Shown here piece by piece: positions 55,641-64,000 of a DNA stretch of 64,000 nt (positions within the stretch are counted from its first letter, which is position 1; the number at the start of each line of letters is the position of its first letter). Location: positions 39,294,887 to 39,358,886 of the forward strand of contig JASEVX010000011.1 of the NCBI GenBank assembly GCA_031761405.1, read 5' to 3'. The position numbers and the translations under genes are program-made. The stretch is from Serripes groenlandicus. Its lineage: Eukaryota; Mollusca; Bivalvia; Cardiida; Cardiidae. The notes beneath the pieces were generated by a model, which did no database searches, was not told where the DNA came from, and was given only the letters and a program-made list of their open reading frames with translations.

Positions 55641-56387
55641 AGGACAAATACATCCGCTGTCATGCCATGATTATCTACAAAGAGCCAAATAGTCCCTATA
55701 TATACAAAAACTTTATTTGCGTACAAATGAATGACCAGAATGCATTGCATATATAACAGTGGGTTTAAATTCATTGTAAATGTGTATAGGATCCCAAAAT
55801 GACGGTTATTAACTTCACCTGGTGAATTCTGTCTAGCATAATGCATGACCCCCCCCCCCCCCCCCCCCCCCCCCCCATTTTCTTTGGATTGTTTCAAAGC
55901 TTAGGGGTAAATCTTTTCATTGATATATGGTGTACTACATGAGAAACGCTTAGAAAGTGTGACAATTGAGGACTGAAACTGGTCGATTTACATGGAAACG
56001 AAGAAGGAACTTATTTAGTGTATTGAGACCTAGAAACATCCCGACTATTGACACCGATTTAGCGGAACGTTATGATAAAGGGCATAATTATGTTTTTCAT
56101 CTGTTTTCACTGCCACTTACATTTGTTGTTAAACTCATGTATTTAACATCGATTGGGATACAAGCGTTAAGCTTAAATATAACATAACAATTCCCCTCGC
56201 TAATCACGGGATTCGCACGCTCAACCTCTTGTTACATTTAACTTATGCTCAACATCCGCTCTATGGCAATGAATCATAAAAAATCCCACTGCCTGTCGAC
56301 TTGCATGAATCTTGCACAGCGTTTTAATAATGGCCACATAGTTTCTTGGTAGAATATAATCGAACTTTTAGTATATGAGTGTCTAAC
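55641..56387. other. No gene recognised
   Basis: Apart from the C run, unique-looking DNA. The 73-residue plus frame at 55966 has no supporting signal. Confidence 0.35.
55849..55876. repeat. 28-base cytosine run
   Basis: Uninterrupted C from GCATGA to ATTTTC. It could form a G-quadruplex on the minus strand or an i-motif on the plus strand; run length is error-prone in sequencing. Confidence 0.9.
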
Positions 56388-56580
56388 GTAAGGCAGTGGT
56401 GCAGTGTTAGAGCATGAGCCTCTCGTACCAAAAGTCCCGGGTTCGAATCCCGTGATGAGCGGGTTTTGACATTTTTTTCCCACGGAAACGGCGCGAGAAT
56501 TTGTTGTCTCAAGGAAGCAGACATCGAACGTGAGTAATATAAGCTTAAAGCTTATTTCGCAATCTATGTAAAATAAATAA
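56388..56580 (+). mobile_element. Second SINE family, best-preserved copy
   Basis: GGCAGTGGTGCAGTGTTAGA (A box region), CGGGTTCGAATCCCG (perfect B box stem), then ACGGCGCGAGAATTTG, AGGAAGCAGACATCG and GCTTATTTCGCAATCTATG. The promoter boxes could still support Pol III transcription. Confidence 0.75.
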
Positions 56581-56898
56581 GTTTAAACTAACGTAATTGG
56601 AGCATCTCTTTACGTTCTTTTCCTGAAGACTCTTCTATATAGTTGTTAATGCTAAGGTGATAACTGGTAACTATAAGACCCTGTCTGAGAAATTATTTTA
56701 AACAAGAAATATCTTTAAAAAAGATAAACGGCGATCAATATGAGAAAACGCTAAGAAATGGAACATGCGCATATTATTTGATATTTTATCTTACTTATTA
56801 GCATGACAGAAAACAATAACGTTAAATATGTAATATTTGGTTTATAAATGTTTTATTTCATATATATATACTTTGGTTTTGATATGAATGTGAGAGAG

Positions 56899-57005
56899 AA
56901 AAAAAAAGCTTGCCTCTGCCGGGAAGCGAACCACAGACCTTTCACTTGACAATCCAAGTCAAGGCCGAGAATTCATTACATGACTGGAGATTACGCTAGG
57001 CTCCC
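56899..57005 (-). repeat. tRNA-like Pol III unit with T-run terminator
   Basis: The minus strand has TAGCGTAATCTCCAG (A box-like), a perfect hairpin CTTGAC/TTGGATT/GTCAAG, GTGGTTCGCTTCC (B box-like) and then nine Ts. The arrangement resembles a tRNA-derived SINE head. The other arms do not pair well. Confidence 0.4.
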
Positions 57006-58498
57006 AAGAGGTGTATTATGTAACACAGTATATAAGTTTCAATTGACGGTTAATAACTGAAAACTTATCATGTTTCAAAGATAATTAATATTTTGCTCTT
57101 AAATATTATATTTCATACGTTTTCACCGATTTTTTAAACTGAAATTTATTTCTTAAGGAAAACAATTAAAGGTTAGTATGCAGAACATTTCATTTAAAAC
57201 TTCCCTTATTAGTGCCTCTCGTATGATCGCCAACTTAACTATGAACCAATCAAAACGTTTCATTTCCTTTATTTCTTCGACATTATTCATTAAATACAAC
57301 ATTTGATTGGTCTACAATCTAGATCATTTGTTTAACATCTAGGTCAAAACCCACGTTAATCAGCTATCGCCGAAAAATCTGTCTGATTCTCACTAAAGTT
57401 AAACATTTCGATTCTGCATTGTTCAAAAAATACTTGAATGATTGTACATATGCATGTAGCAGACGAAACCGAGAGGACGAATGGAGGAGGTTTCTTTGAT
57501 ATTCAGTCGTTACAAGGAATAAACGTCTTAATTGTTGATGTATATATATATATATATGGAGATCACAATACATGTAACTAGCAGGAAAGATAATGTTGTT
57601 TAGAGGATTTTTGAATTCAAACAAGGCGATATACTAATGCAAGACAATATTATTAATACATATTCATCCGGACTCCTAAACAGTACGTACAGAACATTAG
57701 CCCTAACATTGCGGGAAGGAATCATCCGATAAAAATCCTGATAGAATGTGTTAAATCCCCCATTCAAGTTACATCATCACGTTATTTGAATAAAAATGGC
57801 GATTTGTAACGTGTGGAAAAATAAAATACCAGCTGAGGATCTAAATGGATCCTGCACAACAGATATTTCTTGAAACATTTTATGAATAATAAGCGAACCG
57901 TTCATATCCAGATCACACTGCTCGAATGACAATGGCACATATGTATCAAAAGTATTTAGACCACCGGCCCATAGTACAAAGTATATGATTTAATTAAATA
58001 TTATTAAACTGATCATTTTTTCATTAACATATAGATGAAACATGATTTCTTTATTACACCAGGATTGTCGTTATTGAGCAATGAATAAAAGTTAATAATA
58101 TTGGTGTCGCTTCTTGACCAGTTGAATAGAAATACATTTCTTATTTCACCATACTTTGGACAATGACATAAAACATGATATATTCACAATAAACAATATT
58201 TATTTTAACTTCCGAAAACAATACGTGCAAATTCTTTGTTCACGATCGATACTATTTTGGCTGATCTGGAACTACAATGGTCGCAAATTGATTGCGGCTG
58301 TTTTTTTCAGTGCGCCTCTCAAACTACATTGTGTATAAAGCGTGTTTAAGCATTAATTATAGTTAGTGATTTGTCGTTGTATTGTTTATTTCAAACGAGT
58401 CCTATTTCGTTGATAAGCTTTATATAGCTAAATACGGGTATGAAACCTTGACATTCGAAGGCGTGTAGACCACCGATAGAGGCAATGCACGTGCTTTT
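57006..58498. other. No gene recognised
   Basis: AT-rich with a short (AT)n at 57540-57558. No known repeat end or splice-supported exon. Confidence 0.35.
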
Positions 58499-58804
58499 TT
58501 ACATTTGTTTAGTGGTCACAATCGATTTGTTACGCGCGTATAGCAGGATAATCTCCTCGTTTTCTGTTATCTGATTTTGCTCATTCAAATGTTGTTCACC
58601 TGGTATGTTATGATGTTTATCTAGTGTAGTTATCTTTACGCTTTCCAAGTCTTCGCCGACGAAGCGGTAACTCGCACGAAATGCAAATAAATCAGTAAAA
58701 TAGTTTTCATGTTTTAATATGACGGTATCCGTTAACAAGGTACACAAACATGTTTTTATATTGTTTTTAAATTTCTTGCCAATGTTTCCAACCGTTGTTG
58801 TCAT
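58499..58804 (-). CDS. Candidate small open reading frame, 101 residues, hypothetical
   Basis: The predicted product starts MTTTVGNIGKKFKNNIK and has mixed, non-repetitive composition (FRASYRFVGEDLESVKI in the middle, an acidic Gln/Asn-rich part after it). It lies in DNA free of recognisable repeats, and its codons look varied rather than biased by a repeat. No signal peptide, membrane span or known motif is visible, and no strong splice sites were found. It may be an exon, a short gene or chance. Confidence 0.25.
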   Translation of the reverse strand: MTTTVGNIGKKFKNNIKTCLCTLLTDTVILKHENYFTDLFAFRASYRFVGEDLESVKITTLDKHHNIPGEQHLNEQNQITENEEIILLYARNKSIVTTKQM

Positions 58805-59146
58805 GGTTGTTGACTTGTAACATAATTATTCGATTAGTTCGAAGCTTTTCCATGTAAACAACATTTATTATAAACAATCTGCAATGACTGGTTGAGATTA
58901 TTGAACTCATCGCATTTGCTAAACAAATACCGGACGACGATTCCCTTTGTATCCTGAATCTTCCACCATTCTATTTTCCATTTTACACTTTAAATTCAAA
59001 GTTTCTATACTAATATATAACTCGAACTTACTGTTGTAGTCATCGAAACAATAGCCTTGAACGAAACGTTCTACATGTTGAGAGTTGACTTAAATTCGTC
59101 AAATTGAATACAATACTTTCGTGTTGAATGAGGCATTTAAGACAGA
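58805..59146. other. No clear feature
   Basis: Lies upstream of the candidate minus-strand frame at 58499-58804. No TATA-like element at a convincing distance was identified. Confidence 0.3.
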
Positions 59147-59401
59147 TGAGCCGTCCCACGAATAAAACCAACATTATGGACTTTGCGTAATGTATCGACC
59201 CAGATCAACATACGCAGGCTAATCCGGGTCGACACATTCCATCACAGGGGAATAGAGTAATGCTTCCTGAAACAGTAAATCAACTGGAGGCGAAAAGTGT
59301 CTGTCCGGATTAGACTGCGCTTCATGCTTAGGCTGATACGGGTCGATACTTAACGCAATAATAAATAAGCCCATAATGTTGGTTTTCTCGTGGGACGACT
59401 C
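59147..59401. mobile_element. Palindromic GAGCCGTCCC-type MITE
   Basis: TGAGCCGTCCCACGAATAA...CTCGTGGGACGACTCA; the interior is in the opposite orientation to 43599-43865 (GAGGCGAAAAGTGTCTGTCC). Confidence 0.85.
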
Positions 59402-59928
59402 ATATCAATTGCGACCAGTGTCATTCAGTAAGGAAGTCAACTTGTCTGAGAAATACAGTAGAAACACAATAAAAAGGTACACAAGCTTAAATGAATTTAG
59501 TACTGTGATATGGGGCTGTTGGAACGACAACCTGTCAATTAATTAAATGAGCATCACGTTCAATAGGAATAAAGGTGTAAAGGTATATGATGATTTAAGT
59601 GAACAGTGTAGAACCAGATCCAAACTTTTATTACGCAAACATGTTAGATTTAATTCTGTCAATGTGTGTAGATTCTGCTAAGACTGAAAATATATACGGG
59701 CTGAATCGAACCTAAACTGCTCATCAATGCCAACGTGTACCTTTTATCGGGAAAGCGCTCACATGAATGGAAATTGGAAGGAGATGCAGTAATCAACATG
59801 GAGAATAATGGAAACATAAACTAGCCATTCTGTAATCATCAATGGTATTATACATCTGCATCGCTACTGGTTTAAAAAGTGCCAAGCACGACGTTCTTAT
59901 GCAATACTCTACATTAAGATTGATTAAA

Positions 59929-60177
59929 TGAGCAGTCCCGCGAGAACACTAACAGTATGGTTACTGCGCAATGTATCGTCCAGATCAGCTTGCGCAGGCT
60001 TATCCGGGCCGCCACACTCCGTCTTAGGGGAATAGAGGTATAGAGTAATGATTCATGAAACAGAAAATCCACATGTGACGAAAAGTGTCTGTCCGGGTTA
60101 GCCTGCGCGGCATGCTTAGGCTGATCCATGATACTTTACGCAGAGTCCACAATGTTGGTTTTCTTGCGGAACGGCTC
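59929..60177. mobile_element. Palindromic GAGCCGTCCC-type MITE
   Basis: TGAGCAGTCCCGCGAGAAC...TTCTTGCGGAACGGCTCA, 249 bp, ATTCATGAAACAGAAAATCC inside. A 71-residue minus-strand frame is an artefact. Confidence 0.85.
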
Positions 60178-61495
60178 AAATAGCATATTTTGTTGTGTTT
60201 GCAGCTTTAGGTGTGGTGTGATCTATGGAATATAAATAAGACGGTGACAAAGAGCAACGCTTCTTCTATAAATGCCCAATAGCCATTCAATTAAAACTAC
60301 CATCCTAAAAACAAATGTCAATGCGTCGTCGTTTCTGTGATTACCTCGTCTGAGATTGGGTAAAATATTGCATAGACGTGGTTTGAAGCAATTATGTCCA
60401 CAAATAGAAAAGACGTAAATCAGGTCAAAGCGTATTCATAAACTGTCAAGCAGACAAAACATGACCCAACACATACTTCTAGAGCACTTGGCACATTGAC
60501 AAGCCTTACAGAAACTCACATTATTAGAATTATGGAAGATACATTAAGCGAATGCCAGGTAAAGACTTACTCCGACAAAAAAGTTAACACAACCTAATTC
60601 TTACATCTATTTCAAACCTAGTATGTTCTTAAACTTTGACAATTTAAATACATCCGTGTCTCTAGGTACCTGTTATTATGGACATTCGTATTGTCATACA
60701 TAAAATACTGTTGAAAACGGCGAAAGATATCACAATTGACCGAGTAAAGGCTAAGAGTCGTTAAATACATGATTTTAAAAAAAATACGCGAATCCCTATA
60801 TGTATAACAAGGTGGCGATATCTGACTTAATGTTGTAAATATAATACAAACTCAAAACAAAACTTACGCCTTTAGAAGTTAGTCGGAGATAAGGAACAGT
60901 TCGACCAAATAAAATGGCTAAAGACACTTTAATCAAATTACGTAAAATCCTTACGGCATGCCAACGATTTCGACCATTCTTCAAAATGACAACCGACAGA
61001 CAACCATTGACACGTCAATTTTAATGTAAATAGTACCCCCACAACGTTAGTATGCTGGTTTGATAGCATGAAATTCGCAATTGCGAACAAATGCAGAGAC
61101 ATTAAATATGCGAAGCAATGAATAAAAACTGCCTATGCCAAACTTGAGACGTATGACTTAATCTGCTTAATTAAGAGAACGGACATTAATACCTTTTGGA
61201 TGTGATCGATACATTTTATTTGTATGATTACATAGGAGATTACTAGCGACAAGCATTTGGTGGGATCAAGCTTCAGAAATAGTACAACTGATCTGACGAA
61301 TCATTTTCTTCGCCGATTGAATTGCAGATAAAGGAATACAGACATTTCACCCAATTTGTAGCAGTTCGGTATATCTCTCCCCTTGAGCAATTCAGAAGTC
61401 TATCTTACATTAGACGTTTAATTAATCTAATTGGTCTGTCAGGACATTCAAATGTTTTGAATGTCATATTCCCTCGAACACCACGTGGTTTGTAT
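60178..61495. other. No gene recognised
   Basis: Unique-looking DNA; short frames only (60796-60984, 61322-61522). AAATACTGTTGAAAACGGCG near 60706 resembles a SINE tail fragment. Confidence 0.35.
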
Positions 61496-62078
<583 letters not shown>

Positions 62079-64000
62079 AACAGAACAGACGTCCCCTGCA
62101 ATAATGTTCGCGTCCAGCAAGGATGGGTAATTCAAGTATATACTAAACTTGTCTGATACAATAATAAACTTAAACCAATTATATCTGTCGTGGTATTAAA
62201 GGTCTATAGCAAGAGGAATTACAAACACGGTTTAAGATAGAAACTAATGATATTGATGTCATAGAGTGAGATCCATTTTAGTTAAAATAAAGAGTGCCAA
62301 CGGATAGCGATTTTGTTTTATTTATATAACCTCTATTTGGTCTTTTTTATACTCCGTAGGTGTATAAATTAGTTTATTTTAACTCAATAGGTAAATGCAA
62401 GTAAATCTAATTAACTGGTAAATTTAACTAACTATTAACACCCCTGAATATCTTCTCACGTCTTTGCACTCGATATATGTCAACACGTCGTTTCCACATT
62501 ATTAATATCTCTGACTATATATTATGTATTCTCAGATTATTTTTACTTATTATCATCATCTTCTACATTATTAAATGATTGCACATTAATAAAATCTGGT
62601 CGTCATTCCATGGATCCACAACACGGACCAATGTGGGCACACACCAACGCGGGTGAGAGGTTGAGAGGCCAGCATCCTTCTCCGTTCATGGCAAAATGGG
62701 CTTAAACGTTACTCTAATCGAGGACCTCTCACAGGCAACGGAATGCAGACAGAACTAAAACAAAACGGAGCGTAGGAATATGTTGGGCTGGTCTTCAAAG
62801 ATCGCGAATTAAACTTTAGGATTTCCACAGCTCTGAAAATGTAATTTATTTCAAGACGTTACTCTTCCTCTCGGCCATTAAGGTTATTCCGCCATCCCTT
62901 CAACAAAACTTTTTTAAACATTCTCAATAAAAGAATGAGTGAAACCATTTACACTGAATTAGTTTATATCTGGGAATTACCATTAATACCATACAGTCAT
63001 TCATTCAATTGAGTTCTGAATTGGTAACTGGTGAAGTGCTTTAGATTATTGCCTCCAGCGGCCTTTTGACCTCTGACCCTGAACATAATTATTGTTCATC
63101 TCATGATTGGGCACGAGTATGTCAAGTTAAATCATTCTTAGTGATACTATTTCCTCTAAATTCTGCTTACAAGACGTTTTAATAATTGCCTTAAGTCACT
63201 TTTACAATTATTCTCATCATTGCGAACACGAATTCAAAGTGTGATGTTCCTCGATGGCATGTTTTAAATCTTCTTATAATGGGGAACAAGTTTGCCACAT
63301 TATTCCTGAATCCCCATTGGTTCAATTGTCTCTAAATTGTGCTCACAACAATGAACATGTAGTTCTCGGACACACGTGAACGTTGCTATATCCCCTCCGC
63401 AAAGTATTATGAGGGGATAATCACAAGCTTACCAGCATAAGTACATACATGGATATGAAAACAAGCAACATTTGCCTACCTTTCCTAAAATCGGGAAATA
63501 ATGGAAATTGTATTGTATTGTCGTAAAAAAGCATATTCTTAATACTCGTAGGGTTACACTTACAGTTCTTTTGTCAGAAGTAAGATAAATAGCTATGATC
63601 TATGGATGTGGACAATGCAACCTATAGACATGATGCGACACATAGCATGGCATCAGATGTTACTCCTTTAAATGTAATTTGCATTAACGAGAACATGTGG
63701 GAATAACGTATTAAGTGCCAGTTGAGTCTCATTTCAGCGACGCCACATGAACACAGGCTTTGAAAAAAACTCTGTAATCAGAGAGGTTCTAGGTCAGGCT
63801 TCGTCTCCGAATTAGAATATTATGTTAGAAACCGTTGGCGAACAGCTGTCATATCAAGATCTATTGGGGAGAACATAACGGGTAAACCCCTATATATTCA
63901 AAGCCATTCGTGTTAGCCAACGCACACTAAACTAGAATGGAGTGCTCCCCGGAGCACGTGTGTCACCTGCCGGGGCCTTGTCAGAAAATGTTAATTTTTG
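62079..64000. other. No gene recognised
   Basis: AT-rich, largely unique-looking. A short hairpin GTGCTCCCCGGAGCAC lies at 63943-63958, close to the window end. No reading frame of note. Confidence 0.35.

Overview
The window looks like eukaryotic, AT-rich, repeat-dense invertebrate DNA, most likely from a bivalve mollusc. That assignment is inference. It rests on tandem-repeat-bearing elements that begin AGCTCACC and end GGCCCTCTTGTT, a repeat type I associate with bivalve genomes, and on several tRNA-derived SINEs. I see no bacterial operons, rRNA genes or CRISPR arrays. Only two loci have convincing protein-coding structure, and both become clear only after splicing by eye.

Layout. Positions 1-43,000 are dominated by about 50 copies of one roughly 230-bp TTAA-flanked MITE family (here T-MITE: TTAACCCTTTCCC ends, CTGCAGCAGACGACTTT subterminal arms, foldback centre). 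Among and inside these lie: longer elements carrying 145-168 bp tandem repeats (2.9-4.2, 18.5-19.4, 20.0-21.0, 23.4-24.1, 30.0-30.7, 33.6-34.5, 38.0-39.0 and 40.6-41.8 kb); a second MITE family with CAGAG ends and 6-bp target duplications; a 1.8-kb non-autonomous hAT element (14,791-16,601); a 1.5-kb element full of GTTCATGAAC palindromes (10,140-11,619); and a complete hAT transposon (25,278-28,912). The hAT transposon encodes a two-exon, 720-residue BED/TTF-finger transposase with all recognisable catalytic landmarks. It sits inside a tRNA-SINE, with a 6-bp target duplication that restores the SINE exactly.

A two-exon host-like gene lies at 35,197-37,171 on the + strand. It predicts a 275-residue protein with an N-myristoylation-type start (MGHVQS), a mostly polar body and one C-terminal membrane segment. 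I do not recognise the family.

From 43 kb rightward the landscape changes. There is a 39-bp minisatellite (42.66-43.1 kb), a 49-bp satellite of about 2.5-3 kb (44.2-47.3 kb) with an internal 357-bp higher-order duplication, a mariner-type element whose core is a 1.6-kb (ATC)n array (53,082-55,476), palindromic MITEs, SINEs, a 28-base C run and a 400-bp CT/TA microsatellite. T-MITEs almost vanish there. The sequence from 57.7 to 64 kb is mostly unassigned single-copy-looking DNA.

The main biological story is a nested-transposon record. hAT sits within SINE, T-MITE within the hAT intron, CAGAG-MITE within T-MITE and T-MITE within CAGAG-MITE. At least five other element types have landed in T-MITE copies. 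This gives relative ages for several families and identifies one apparently intact hAT source element.
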